This document shows, piece by piece, positions 1-8,936 of a stretch of DNA of 64,000 nucleotides. A program made the position numbers and the translations under genes. Each line of letters starts with the position of its first letter. Positions within the stretch are counted from its first letter, which is position 1. The notes beneath the pieces are model-generated. The model was given only the letters and a program-made list of their open reading frames with translations, was not told the origin of the DNA and did no database searches. Origin of the DNA: Stanieria sp. NIES-3757 (lineage in GTDB: Bacteria > Cyanobacteriota > Cyanobacteriia > Cyanobacteriales > Xenococcaceae); assembly GCA_002355455.1 (NCBI GenBank), contig AP017376.1, positions 62,001-126,000 on the forward strand, written 5' to 3'.

Positions 1-32
1 TCTCCCTCATGAAACTCACTCATAAGTATCTC

Positions 33-629
33 CTACAATCCAGGCATGGAAAGATAACCTGGTAGTTGTTTAATTCGTTCCAGCCAAGAAATAACATTTT
101 GATATGAATCTAAGGCAATTTTTCCTTCTGGTGCTAGTCCAATGTAAGGGAAACAAGCAATATCTGCAATAGTGGCATGAGCGCTCGTTAACCAAAATTT
201 TTGCGATAAACGATCGTCTAAAATTTTGAGAACAGAATAGGCTCTTTCCGTAGCCAGTTCGATATCTATTTTAAGATTGAATTTATAATAGCGTCTGGCG
301 AATTCGGGACCTTGACGAATATAGTTAGCAGCAAAAAATAGCCATTCCATCACGTGACTCATGGTTTCTGCTTCTGTTGGTAGCCAATCTTCATTACCGT
401 AACGTTTTGCCAAATAAACTAAAATTGCCTGAGAATCCCGTAAAATAACATTGCCATCGACTAAAACTGGTACTTCTCCTAAAAGATTCAGCTTCAGAAA
501 TGCAGGGGTTTGAGCTTCGCCACCAAAGAGATCGACTGGGATCGATTCAAATTCTTTTGACAACAAAGAAAGCATTAATCTAACTTTGTGGCAGTTTCCA
601 GATAAATCAAGATCATATAGTTTAATCAT
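33..629 (-). CDS. Glutathione S-transferase family protein
   Basis: Cytosolic GST of 198 residues, close to the usual 200-220. The N-terminal thioredoxin-like half has the expected order: an N-terminal strand, an SGNCHKVRL segment where the catalytic Ser/Cys lies, the cis-proline motif GEVPVLVDG and the glutathione-binding DSQAILVYLAKRYG. The C-terminal half is helical, with the N-capping motif ATIADIACFPY. Such enzymes conjugate or reduce electrophiles with glutathione. The substrate cannot be read from sequence. It stands alone at the left edge, with no clear operon partner. Confidence 0.9.
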   Translation of the reverse strand: MIKLYDLDLSGNCHKVRLMLSLLSKEFESIPVDLFGGEAQTPAFLKLNLLGEVPVLVDGNVILRDSQAILVYLAKRYGNEDWLPTEAETMSHVMEWLFFAANYIRQGPEFARRYYKFNLKIDIELATERAYSVLKILDDRLSQKFWLTSAHATIADIACFPYIGLAPEGKIALDSYQNVISWLERIKQLPGYLSMPGL

Positions 630-841
630 CGGATGTCTATCCCGATCTTAAGTTGCTTTTAAATATATAACGTGAGAGAAATAAATTCTAGCGATCGAGT
701 GATGTAGATCGGGCAAAGGGCAATCAGCAAGAAGTAGAATCCAAAGGGATAAATTAATTGATAATTGGTAAGTAATGACTGATGAATGTATAGCTTGCCC
801 AATCCTTAAACTCTTTTAACCCGAACTGAGGTAAGACAAGA

Positions 842-1084
842 TTAAATTGTGACTGGTTTGAGTTGAGTAGTGGTAAAAGTTGGACGAGGAAAGCGATTAA
901 AACCTTTGGTGTAATCAACACCGCGATATTTTAGTTCAATAAATGATTTATGAGATAGGGGAACACAGGGAGAAATGTAGGATTGCAGACCTCGATATGT
1001 ACCTTTGATTAAAGAATTAGGCTGATATTGATGGAAGATAATAGATTGAGATTGGTAGTTGACACCGCGATAACGTAATTCCAT
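842..1084 (-). CDS. DUF4278 domain protein
   Basis: An 80-residue protein with the cyanobacterial DUF4278 signature twice: ELRYRGVNY at the N-terminus and ELKYRGVDY near residue 51, with a central KGTYRGLQ. The family is small, soluble and of unknown function. The start ATG is followed directly by the conserved motif, which supports it. It is transcribed away from the large STAND gene. Confidence 0.75.
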   Translation of the reverse strand: MELRYRGVNYQSQSIIFHQYQPNSLIKGTYRGLQSYISPCVPLSHKSFIELKYRGVDYTKGFNRFPRPTFTTTQLKPVTI

Positions 1085-1470
1085 TGTTTTGCTCCTAATT
1101 TAGTGCTAAATCTTTGTTACTCTCAGCATCTCTTATCTCAACCCAATTACGTAAGATCGGTTTTGGATCGGCGATCGCTTAATCGATATTGATCTTGACA
1201 AATAATTAAATTTAATGTAATTAGGGTTTAAGTTTGTTCATTTAATCATAAGATTAAATTAAATAGTCAAAATAAATAAAAATTAAAATAGATGTAATAA
1301 AATGCTTTTTAGCGAATTATCTTGCTTAGATTAAAGTTACTTCAATTTTTAATTATTGAATTATTCTCGATTTCTTCTCGATTATTACTTAAAAAAAGAT
1401 CGAGAGAAAAAACCGTTTTTTAAAAAACAAATTTTATTTGTCGAGATAGTATCTAATAATTATCTTATCG
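1085..1470. other. AT-rich divergent intergenic region
   Basis: About 390 bases between two divergent genes, strongly A/T-rich with homopolymer runs and one degenerate HIP1-like site. It must hold both promoters, but I cannot place convincing -35/-10 elements. I see no small ORF or RNA gene. Confidence 0.4.
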
Positions 1471-4400
1471 ATGGTTGCACTAAAGGTTTCAACACAGGGT
1501 TTAGCAATAATTAAACAAGCGAGAAAAGCAAAAGGTTGGACAGTGGATGACTGTCGCTGGTTAGAGGAAGCTAGTATAATTCTGGGGACTTCTTGGCAAG
1601 AAAGAGGCTATTTTGCAGATGGGATCTCAGAAGGAACTTGGAAGCGTTTTTTATCGGGAAAATATGCAATTAATGTTGATGCTTTTAAAGCTTTTTCTCA
1701 AGTTTTAGGAATCGAGTGGCAAGAGATTATCGATCGCAATAATTATCAAGATTGGGGAGAAGAGATTGATGTTTCTATTTTCTGTGGACGTGGAGCAGAA
1801 CTAGACATATTAAATAAATATATTATCAAAGATCGATGTCGTCTGGTTACTCTACTCGGAATGGGTGGAATTGGTAAAACCGCTTTATCTATTAAAGCTG
1901 CTCATTTAATCGAAAATAAATTTGAGTTTATTATTTGGCGCAGTCTTAGAAATACTCCATCTTTAGAGAAAATATTAGTAGATTTAATTCAATTTTTAAG
2001 CAGACAAAAACAGATAAATTTACCCGAGTCTCTAGAGCAAAAAATATCTCTTTTACTCCAATATTTACGTTCGTCACGTTGTCTTTTAATACTCGATAAC
2101 GTCGAATCAATTTTACAGAGTAATAATCATAAATCTCCTAACTCGCTAATAGTAAAATATCGAACTGGTTATGAAAATTATGGTAATTTATTTAAAGCGA
2201 TTGCGCAAATTCAACACCAAAGTTGTTTGATTTTAACTTCTCGCGAACCACCTCCAGAATTTTCTGCTTTAGAAGGAGAAAATTTACCAGTTCGTTGTCT
2301 TCAACTTAAAGGATTATCTAAAGTTGAAGTTCAAAAAATTTTAGGTTATAAAGGGACTTTTTCGGGTTCGGAAACCGAATGGAAAATTTTAGTAAAGCGC
2401 TATGGTGGTAATCCTTTAGCTTTAAAAATAGTTGCTTTTGCTATTCAAGATTTTTTTAATGGCAGTATTACTGATTTTATTAAAATTTTACAACAAGATA
2501 CGTTTATTTTTGACGATATTCGCGAACTTTTACAACAACAATTTCAACGTTTAACTGGATTAGAACAACAAATTATGTACTGGTTGACAATTAATCGCGA
2601 ACCAGTTTCAATTCAGAATTTACAACAAGATTTTGTGGCTAAAGTTCCTGTTGCCGAACTAATCAAATCTTTGGCTTCTTTACAAAAACGTTCTTTGATT
2701 GAAAAATTCGATAATTTTTTCAGTCAACAAACAGTAGTAATGGAATACATTACTCACGATCTGATCGTTAAAGCAACAGAAGAGATCGAAACAAATAAAA
2801 TTAATTTTTTAAATCAAATAGCCTTGGCTAAATCTCAAAGTAAAGATTTTATTAGACAGTCCCAAGAAACTCAAATCATCAAACCAGTTGGAGAACGGCT
2901 GCTCGATTTTTTTGGTACCAACCAAAATATTAACAAGCAAATACAAGTAATTCTTCAAACCTTATATTCTGGAAAAAATCGAACTTTAAAAAGAGGTTAT
3001 TTAAGTGGTAATCTGATTAATCTTTTGCGTCAGTTAGAAATAGATTTGAGTGGTTATAATTTTTCTGGATTAACAGTTTGGCAAGCTAATTTACAAGGCA
3101 TAAAATTACATAACGTTAATTTTGCCAATGCAGATTTATCTAAATCTATTTTTACCGAAACTTTAGGTAATATTTTATCGGCTACCTTTAGCCCCGATGG
3201 CAAAACTTTAGCTACCTGCGATACAGATTGTCAAATTCGCCTTTGGGAAGTAGAAACAGGTAAACTTTTAGTTATTTGTAAAGGTCATAATAATTGGGTA
3301 CGTTCGGTTAGTTTTAGTCCCGATGGTCAAACTTTAGTTAGTGGTGGTGCCGATCGCACTGTAAAATTCTGGCAAGTTAGTGACGGTACTTGTCTTAAAA
3401 CTTGTCGGGGACACGATAAGGAAATTTTTTCCGTGACTTATAGTCCTATCGCTCGAACTGTAGTTAGTGCTAGTGGCGACAATATTCTCCGCATTTGGGA
3501 TGCGATAACAGGTGAATGTATCAAGACTTTAATCGGACATGATGGATGGGTGCGGTCGGTTTCTTTCAGTCCCGATGGTAAACTTTTAGCTAGTGGTAGT
3601 GACGATCGCACTGTTAGAATTTGGGATGCGATAACTGGCGAATGTCTTAGAACTTTAGTAGGACATGATGGATGGGTGCGGTCGGTTTCTTTTAGTCGCG
3701 ATGGGGTTACGCTGGCTAGTGGTAGTGGGGATTCAACTGTCAAATTATGGGATGTTAATACAGGAGAATGTCTCACTACTTATGACCGACATACTGCTGG
3801 GGTGTCTGCGGTAGCTTTTAATTCCGATGGGGTTACGCTGGCTAGTGGTAGTTGCGATCGCACTGTCAGACTATGGAATTATCGTACTCATACTTGTATC
3901 AGAACTATTTACGGACACGCCAATCAAATTTTTTCCCTCGCGTTTAGTCCCGATGGTCAGACAATAGTTTGTGTCAGTCTGGATCAAACCGTAAGAATTT
4001 GGGATTGTCAAGATGGAAAATGTTTGAAAACTTGGCAGGGAAGTACTGATTGGGTATTTCCCGTTGCTTTTAATCCTCAAGGAAACTTAATTGCTAGCGG
4101 TAGCAATGATTATACGATTAGAATTTGGGATTGGGAAAATAACGCTTGTATTCGGATTTTATTCGGTCATAAGGATTATGTTTGTGCGGTAGCTTTCCAT
4201 CCCCATCATCAAATCCTAGCTAGTGCCAGTCGCGATCGCACGATAAGACTTTGGGATGTTACTACAGGTAACTGCTTAAAAATTTTACAGGGACATCAAG
4301 ATTGGTTGTATTCAGTAGCATTTAGTCCCGACGGTAAAATTATTGCTAGTGGTGGTGCAGACAAAACTGCTAGACTATGGGACTTGGAAACGGGAAAATG

Positions 4401-5061
4401 CCTACAAACTTTCTCCGAACATACGGATCAAGTTTGGTCAGTAGCCTTTAGTCCCGATGGTAACATTCTTGCTACTGGTAACACCGATCGCATGGTTAGG
4501 CTTTGGGATGTTGCTACAGGGAAATTATTGGACGCTTTAACCGGTCATGACAATCGAATTAAATCAGTAGCCTTTAGTCCCGTGTCCCCCCTTAGCAAGG
4601 GGGGATTAAAGAGCGATCGCAGAGTTGGAGGAATTCTTGCTAGCGGAAGTACGGATAATGCGATCGCTATCTGGGATTACCAACAGGGTCAATTAATTCA
4701 AACTCTACAGGGACATGATAATTGGGTGTTTTCTGTAGCATTTAGTCCCGAGGGTCAAACTCTAGCCAGTGCTTCCCACGACCAAACCGTAAGATTATGG
4801 AATATCGAGACTGGAGAATACCTGCATATTTGTCGGGGACATAATCATTTAGTCTCTTCGGTTGCCTTTCATCCTCATGGTCAAATTGTAGCTAGTGGTT
4901 CGCAAGATCAAACAGTAAGATTATGGCAAGTTAAGACAGGTACCTGTTTGCGAGTACTGCAAGCATCCAGACTCTACGAAGGAATGAACATTACTGGAAC
5001 AAAAGGATTAACCTCTGCCCAAAAAACAACTCTCAAAATCTTAGGAGCAAGAGAATACTAG
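1471..5061 (+). CDS. STAND (NB-ARC-type) ATPase with 14 WD40 repeats
   Basis: A 1196-residue signalling ATPase. Residues 1-90 form a helical, possibly helix-turn-helix domain often found ahead of cyanobacterial NB-ARC/WD40 proteins. Walker A is GMGGIGKTA at about 130-138 and Walker B LLILDNVE at about 204-211, followed by winged-helix and helical regions. A short pentapeptide-like stretch (about 528-565) leads into 14 WD40 repeats (FSPDG...LASGS...VRLWD), enough for two seven-bladed propellers. STAND proteins are oligomerising switches whose repeats sense a ligand or partner, in signalling or in some families defence. The ligand is unknown. The N-terminal domain is not a recognised nuclease or protease, so the output is unclear. 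The twelfth repeat carries an in-frame insertion (separate entry). Confidence 0.9.
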   Translation: MVALKVSTQGLAIIKQARKAKGWTVDDCRWLEEASIILGTSWQERGYFADGISEGTWKRFLSGKYAINVDAFKAFSQVLGIEWQEIIDRNNYQDWGEEIDVSIFCGRGAELDILNKYIIKDRCRLVTLLGMGGIGKTALSIKAAHLIENKFEFIIWRSLRNTPSLEKILVDLIQFLSRQKQINLPESLEQKISLLLQYLRSSRCLLILDNVESILQSNNHKSPNSLIVKYRTGYENYGNLFKAIAQIQHQSCLILTSREPPPEFSALEGENLPVRCLQLKGLSKVEVQKILGYKGTFSGSETEWKILVKRYGGNPLALKIVAFAIQDFFNGSITDFIKILQQDTFIFDDIRELLQQQFQRLTGLEQQIMYWLTINREPVSIQNLQQDFVAKVPVAELIKSLASLQKRSLIEKFDNFFSQQTVVMEYITHDLIVKATEEIETNKINFLNQIALAKSQSKDFIRQSQETQIIKPVGERLLDFFGTNQNINKQIQVILQTLYSGKNRTLKRGYLSGNLINLLRQLEIDLSGYNFSGLTVWQANLQGIKLHNVNFANADLSKSIFTETLGNILSATFSPDGKTLATCDTDCQIRLWEVETGKLLVICKGHNNWVRSVSFSPDGQTLVSGGADRTVKFWQVSDGTCLKTCRGHDKEIFSVTYSPIARTVVSASGDNILRIWDAITGECIKTLIGHDGWVRSVSFSPDGKLLASGSDDRTVRIWDAITGECLRTLVGHDGWVRSVSFSRDGVTLASGSGDSTVKLWDVNTGECLTTYDRHTAGVSAVAFNSDGVTLASGSCDRTVRLWNYRTHTCIRTIYGHANQIFSLAFSPDGQTIVCVSLDQTVRIWDCQDGKCLKTWQGSTDWVFPVAFNPQGNLIASGSNDYTIRIWDWENNACIRILFGHKDYVCAVAFHPHHQILASASRDRTIRLWDVTTGNCLKILQGHQDWLYSVAFSPDGKIIASGGADKTARLWDLETGKCLQTFSEHTDQVWSVAFSPDGNILATGNTDRMVRLWDVATGKLLDALTGHDNRIKSVAFSPVSPLSKGGLKSDRRVGGILASGSTDNAIAIWDYQQGQLIQTLQGHDNWVFSVAFSPEGQTLASASHDQTVRLWNIETGEYLHICRGHNHLVSSVAFHPHGQIVASGSQDQTVRLWQVKTGTCLRVLQASRLYEGMNITGTKGLTSAQKTTLKILGAREY
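4582..4632. repeat. Palindromic repeat inserted in frame in a WD40 repeat
   Basis: Where the other blades read FSPDGxxLASGS, this one has 17 residues instead of three between FSP and ILASGS, about 42 extra bases. The inserted DNA holds the hairpin CCCCCCTT-AGC-AAGGGGGG followed by a HIP1 GCGATCGC. The length is a multiple of three, so the frame stays open. It looks like a dispersed intergenic-type repeat that entered a coding region. Confidence 0.75.
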
Positions 5062-5337
5062 ATTTGTTGGTATCCCTATTTGGGGGATGGCAACGTATGT
5101 CGGCTGTACGCCAATTCCTATGCTGTTACTTTCTCGTTAGTATTTGTCTCCGTTTCATTAGCGACAAGGGTAAAGCGTCTTGCTCGTCCGTTTTGGTGGT
5201 TTCTTCAAGATTTGTATCCATAAGGTAGTTCTTTTAGTTAGCTACACCTATACGCTACAAACTACTTGTGAAGAAGTTATGAGTATCAACTGGTTAACAT
5301 AAATACTTCTCAAGTGCGAGCAAGTGCTTCAATTCCT

Positions 5338-5571
5338 TTATCTTGGGAATATATGTCGCCTTTGTCCAATACCCGGATTAAAAATACCTGCCACCTCTTC
5401 ATCCGATAATTGGTTGAGTTGAGTCTCTAAATCTTTAACTGTAAAAGTATATCCTCTAGCCTCTGCTAACTTAATAAAAACTTCTGGATTACTCAGGGCT
5501 TTTTGTCTTTCCTGCTCGGCGTGAGCCTGTTCTACCTTTTTATAAATTCGAGCAGCGTTGTTCTCGGTCAT
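5338..5571 (-). CDS. Nif11-type leader peptide family protein
   Basis: A 77-residue protein ending ELSDEE-like, NPGIG and RRHI, the pattern of the cyanobacterial Nif11 family: a helical N-terminus, a GYTFT motif near residue 42, then LSDEEVAGIFNPG. Nif11 domains occur in nitrogen-fixation loci and as leaders of ribosomally made modified peptides. No lanthipeptide synthetase, radical-SAM enzyme or export peptidase lies nearby, and no Cys-rich core follows the leader, so this copy is probably a stand-alone member rather than a natural-product precursor. Confidence 0.65.
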   Translation of the reverse strand: MTENNAARIYKKVEQAHAEQERQKALSNPEVFIKLAEARGYTFTVKDLETQLNQLSDEEVAGIFNPGIGQRRHIFPR

Positions 5572-5756
5572 GGTTGTACCTCTTGAATGTAAAAACGAAT
5601 TAAAAATGTTTTTCTAACTTTCTTATGTGAATATTTAATAAGCAAAAATTATCTTAAACATAATTTATTATAACGTATAATGATTTTGAAAGAATAATGA
5701 GAGCTAGAATAAAGTTGAGTGACCTCATTTGATTGCTAATAAGCAAGGAGGAACCG

Positions 5757-6116
5757 ATGAAAGCTCAAAGCGATGCTAATCCAAATACTCCCCACTACGA
5801 TCCACATATTATTCCCGCCGAAACTGGAGCGCGAGAAGCCAGAGAAGGTGTAAATTTCGGTCATGTCGAGCATGATAACCCCGCAGAGAAAGAACATCTT
5901 CACACCCGAGATGGCTATACCATCGACCAAGAAGGACTGATTAATAACTACGCGATTGAGCCGGAAATGTACATCTCCCAACCTGGAGATTTGAAAGAAC
6001 AAGAGCTACAACGCAAAGTCGAACGCCTTCATCAACTTCAAGAATTGTCGGAAGATGAAGAAGGTAAATTGACCATGGAACACGACTGGCGACACAAAGG
6101 ACCTGGGCTAATCTAG
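5757..6116 (+). CDS. Conserved hypothetical hydrophilic protein
   Basis: The ATG at 5757 is preceded at a good distance by AAGGAGG (5745-5751), so it is preferred over the upstream TTG. The product has 119 residues, is polar and rich in Glu, His and Asn, and has no signal peptide or membrane segment. A Glu-rich helix lies near residues 78-105 and the C-terminus is HDWRHKGPGLI. I do not recognise a domain. Its strong ribosome-binding site suggests good expression. Confidence 0.6.
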   Translation: MKAQSDANPNTPHYDPHIIPAETGAREAREGVNFGHVEHDNPAEKEHLHTRDGYTIDQEGLINNYAIEPEMYISQPGDLKEQELQRKVERLHQLQELSEDEEGKLTMEHDWRHKGPGLI

Positions 6117-6145
6117 AAGAATTGTCACAATTAATTCATCTGTTC

Positions 6146-7178
6146 TCAAGACTTTCTCACCCAACCCTCGCCCTTCACTTCCCAATCTTGTAATTTCTTT
6201 GCCAATCCAGCAGGAGGTTTTTTCCCTTTAACCCGATAATCGCGAATGATTAGATTACTGACTTTTAACAATGCCCCTAGTTCATCATCTGTTATTCCCG
6301 ACTCTTCTGTTTCCTGATTTGATTCTTCTTCTGCTGCTTCAAAAATTGGTTCTAAATTGGCTTTATTGACCTCAAGAGTCGATTCAGATTCGATTAACTG
6401 CTCCAACTGTGCTAATAAAGATTCGAGCTTCTTCCTCTTCTTCGGGTCTTGCCAGAGTTGTTTTGATTTATTAGCTTCTTTAATCGTTGTCTCAAAACGA
6501 TTTCTTAATTCTTCTTTCTCCTTAGTTGGTTTGAGGGCTTTGACTTTCTCTTTGATCTGGCTCAAGGAGAGGGAGTTAGTAATCGCATCTTCGAGTAACT
6601 GTTGTCTGAGTTCTTCATCTTTAACCGACGCGATCGCTTTAGCTTTAGTGTATTCAATCCGTCCGCTTCGGAGAGCTTCGAGAATATCTTCTGGTAACTT
6701 CAGCAAAGGAAGTTTATTTTTGACGAAAGACTCCCAGTTCATGCGTCCCAACGAGTCAAATATAGCTTTAACCGAATCATCAAACTCGTTAACCCTAACG
6801 TTAGGGTTAGATGAATTTACATTACCTTTGACCTCGTTATACATCCGATAGAGTCTAGAAATTACTTCGTCTACCGCGATATTTTCTTTAATGGCTAGCA
6901 GTTGTAAAATCCCTTCAGTCTCTTCGACAGGATTCAAATCTTCTCTTTGCAGATTTTTAATCAGAGCTAGTTGTAGAGCTTCTGAATCTGTTAGTTCTTT
7001 GATGATGACTGGAACTTCTTTTAACCCTGGTGCTTCTGCTGCGCGGTATCGTCTTTCGCCAGCGACTAATTCATAACGGACATCATGAACGCCTGGGGAA
7101 ACCCCAGGCGACGTGTCCTCTTTATTGTCTGGTAGAGGACGTACTAACAGAGGTTCTAAGATACCGTGTTCTCTTATA
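6146..7178 (-). pseudogene. parB: ParB/Spo0J-type partition protein, N-terminally truncated by an IS
   Basis: The remaining open frame starts inside the ParB nuclease-like domain: SIREHGILEPLLVRPL, then YELVAGERRYRAAE (the conserved GERR loop), then LIKNLQREDLNPVEE. A helix-turn-helix region and a Glu/Lys-rich C-terminus follow. ParB binds parS sites, loads CTP-dependent clamps and works with ParA. The first 30-50 residues, which should include the start, are absent. The frame runs into the adjacent IS5-family end, which supplies the codons before SIREHG. Sequence beyond the IS does not restore a ParB N-terminus in any frame, so the gene was probably broken before the insertion. An in-frame 41-bp palindrome lies between LVRPL and YELVAGERR. 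Confidence 0.8.
7078..7118. repeat. 41-bp palindromic repeat inside parB (in frame)
   Basis: Outer arms GGACATC and CGTGTCC bracket the inner stem CGCCTGGGG-AAA-CCCCAGGCG. On the coding strand it is read as EDTSPGVSPGVHDVR, a segment that interrupts the conserved ParB core. Its length and outer arms match the repeat at 33299-33339, but the inner stem differs. Confidence 0.8.
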
Positions 7179-7290
7179 GAACCCATTTGAGATCTCACGA
7201 AGAGACTGAAAGCCGCTTAAGCATTAATCTGACGAAGCAGAGATCGATCTTGGCAGTCGCATGAGATAAAGTTCGCTCAACAGCGCGATT

Positions 7291-7767
7291 CTACAAGCGG
7301 AGGAAACCTCCGCGTATCTCGCGCTCAAAGTTTTTAACCAAACTTTTACAACGCTCCATCCAAGCGTTTGAGCGTTCAATCACCCAGCGAGCAACAGCAG
7401 GAACAAATCCAGATTTCCCTTGCGCTGCCTTCTCTTGTTTCGAGGGTTTGGTGGACAGTTCAAACTTGATTTTCGTCATGATCTCGGGATAAACTTGCTC
7501 CAATTGCTCAGTCAAATGTTCGGGATGATATCCGTGGTCTAGCAAAATAGTGAGCTTCGGAAGGTTAACGGGTTTTGACTGGAAATAGTCAATATTTAGC
7601 GTCAGCATCTCAATCAATCCTGCATCATCCGAGACATTTGCTGGTGTGCAGTGGGTAAAGAAAGGAAATCCCAGTGTATCAATTGCCAGATGTCTTTTAA
7701 TCCCATTCGTGGCTTTGTAAAAACAAAAGCCTTTGGAAGCGACACTGGCATTACAGGTATTTTTCAC
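7291..7767 (-). CDS. IS5-family transposase, C-terminal ORF (orfB)
   Basis: The catalytic C-terminal half of a DDE transposase, 158 residues as an isolated frame. It has KRHLAIDTLGFP and LLDHGYHPE around the second catalytic Asp, then a region with VARWVIERSNAWMERCKSL carrying the final Glu of the YREK-like motif. The frame is open upstream and begins productively with the IIIDSQAVK segment holding the first Asp, which can be translated only by frameshifting from orfA. Confidence 0.88.
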   Translation of the reverse strand: MKNTCNASVASKGFCFYKATNGIKRHLAIDTLGFPFFTHCTPANVSDDAGLIEMLTLNIDYFQSKPVNLPKLTILLDHGYHPEHLTEQLEQVYPEIMTKIKFELSTKPSKQEKAAQGKSGFVPAVARWVIERSNAWMERCKSLVKNFEREIRGGFLRL

Positions 7768-7787
7768 GGCTTGAGAGTCAATGATTA

Positions 7788-8096
7788 TTAATGTTGTCCA
7801 CTTAGGTTTTTTTTAACCTGCTGACGTACTTGTTCATGTAAGGCATTCATGAGCTTTTCAAACACCCCTACCTTTCGCCACTGCTTGTAGTGCCAATAGA
7901 CAGTTGAGTAGGGAGGTAAATCTTTGGGCAAGTCTGCCCAATTACAACCATTTTTGAGTTGATAGAGTATTCCGTCAAGGATTTCTCGCCTTGTCCAATT
8001 GGCAGGTCGGGTTTGCTTCTTAGTCGGCAATATCTTAACTAACAGGGGTTCTAGAATTTCCCATTCTTCATCGCTAAGGCTACTGGAATACTTCAT
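7788..8096 (-). CDS. IS5-family transposase, N-terminal ORF (orfA)
   Basis: Encodes MKYSSSLSDEEWEILEPLL and the helix-turn-helix-like NGCNWADLPKDLPPYSTVYWHYKQW typical of IS5 N-terminal domains (DUF4096). The preferred start is the ATG of MKYSS. The frame ends just after an A8 run in the coding strand, where A-AAA-AAC allows a -1 shift into orfB to make the full transposase. Confidence 0.88.
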   Translation of the reverse strand: MKYSSSLSDEEWEILEPLLVKILPTKKQTRPANWTRREILDGILYQLKNGCNWADLPKDLPPYSTVYWHYKQWRKVGVFEKLMNALHEQVRQQVKKNLSGQH

Positions 8097-8164
8097 GGTC
8101 AATGAATTTTGATACTTTCGAGAACTTTAAGTCCATACTTGGAAGATGTCAAATGGGTTCTATA

Positions 8165-8936
8165 AAATCTAAGGTTAAAACTCAATAAATAATCTACAAA
8201 CACAATTATCAACGCCTAGAAGATGAGTAAAAATAAGCTGACAAATTTGATGGCTATCTCTCAGTGATGAATTACTATCGACTGTTACAAACTCCGATTT
8301 AACTTACAGTAACTCTTTCCTACTGGCTCAATATTGTTGTCTCTACAGATGCACGGGTTAGCCGACATCTGAACGAATAGATTGAACGAGTCTAAATTTA
8401 AGTTATGTTTCACGGAATCTTTACAAACTTCCACGGAATTCCGTGATCAGATCATAGTTTTTTTGAGATCGCTTTTTATAATATGGACAACAAGGCGTAA
8501 TGCTAGGGAAGCTACCATAAGTGCCAAATTGTTCTAAAACTATTGCTATAATTAGCTTCTAAGGATTGAAGGTATCATGAGGTGATCGCTGAAAATATTA
8601 GATCAAAAGTACTGATTTAAAGTAGTGTCAGAACTTTTGATGTAAAAATCAGCTAAATTTATGAGATTTTTGCATCGCTTTTTAGCAAAATTACAATAAG
8701 TTCTTATTCCAAAGTCAAACCAAAAACTTTATATTTTTGAGTTGGCACTTATGGTAGCTTCCTTAGTTTAACCCCTAATTGATTAACGTATTTAACCCAA
8801 ACTACTGTTTCGTTTTTGTTCGAGCTTCGGGTCGCTCGAGAGCTGGAATTCGATTCCGGTATCACGCCTCACAAGCCAAGGCTTGAGAAATAGAGCTCAT
8901 GCAACGATTAGAGAATTTTAACGGACATCAAACAGA
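8165..8936. other. Gene-free region containing a MITE-like element
   Basis: About 770 bases without a convincing gene. The left part shows no ParB N-terminus on the minus strand. The centre is a 256-bp inverted-repeat element (8507-8762). The last 120 bases are GC-richer, like the gene that follows, and probably hold its promoter. Confidence 0.5.
8507..8762. mobile_element. MITE-like non-autonomous element (256 bp)
   Basis: Perfect 21-bp terminal inverted repeats (8507-8527 and 8742-8762) begin GGAAGCTACCATAAGTGCC. The interior has no ORF of note and is AT-rich. Flanking tetranucleotides CTAG and TTAG resemble a YTAG-type target but are not identical. No transposase with these ends is in the window, so mobilisation would have to come from elsewhere. 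Confidence 0.7.

Larger units (their letters stand above)
7179..8160 (-). mobile_element. IS5-family insertion sequence, copy 1 (complete, 982 bp)
   Basis: Ends are GAACCCATTTGA and its inverse TCAAATGGGTTC. The element is flanked on both sides by TATA (7175-7178 and 8161-8164), a likely 4-bp target duplication. It carries two overlapping-phase ORFs on the minus strand. A second complete copy at 44608-45589 has the same length and identical encoded proteins, so movement was recent. It is inserted in the ParB fragment. Confidence 0.92.

Noticed and set aside
3438-3776. Open 112-codon frame on the minus strand within the WD40 gene
   Set aside because: It is a mirror of repeated WD40 codons; the product has no coherent composition and lies fully inside a strong gene.
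3160-4970. Regular repeat pattern that could suggest a CRISPR-like array
   Set aside because: The repeats are coding WD40 units of about 126 bases with divergent sequence and no spacers.
5126-5221. 31-residue minus-strand frame (MDTNLEETTKTDEQDALP) between the STAND and Nif11 genes
   Set aside because: No ribosome-binding site or recognised family; it may be chance or a remnant.
6357-6851. 164-codon plus-strand frame opposite the parB fragment
   Set aside because: Serine- and leucine-rich mirror of an acidic, lysine-rich coding strand; parB is clearly the real gene.
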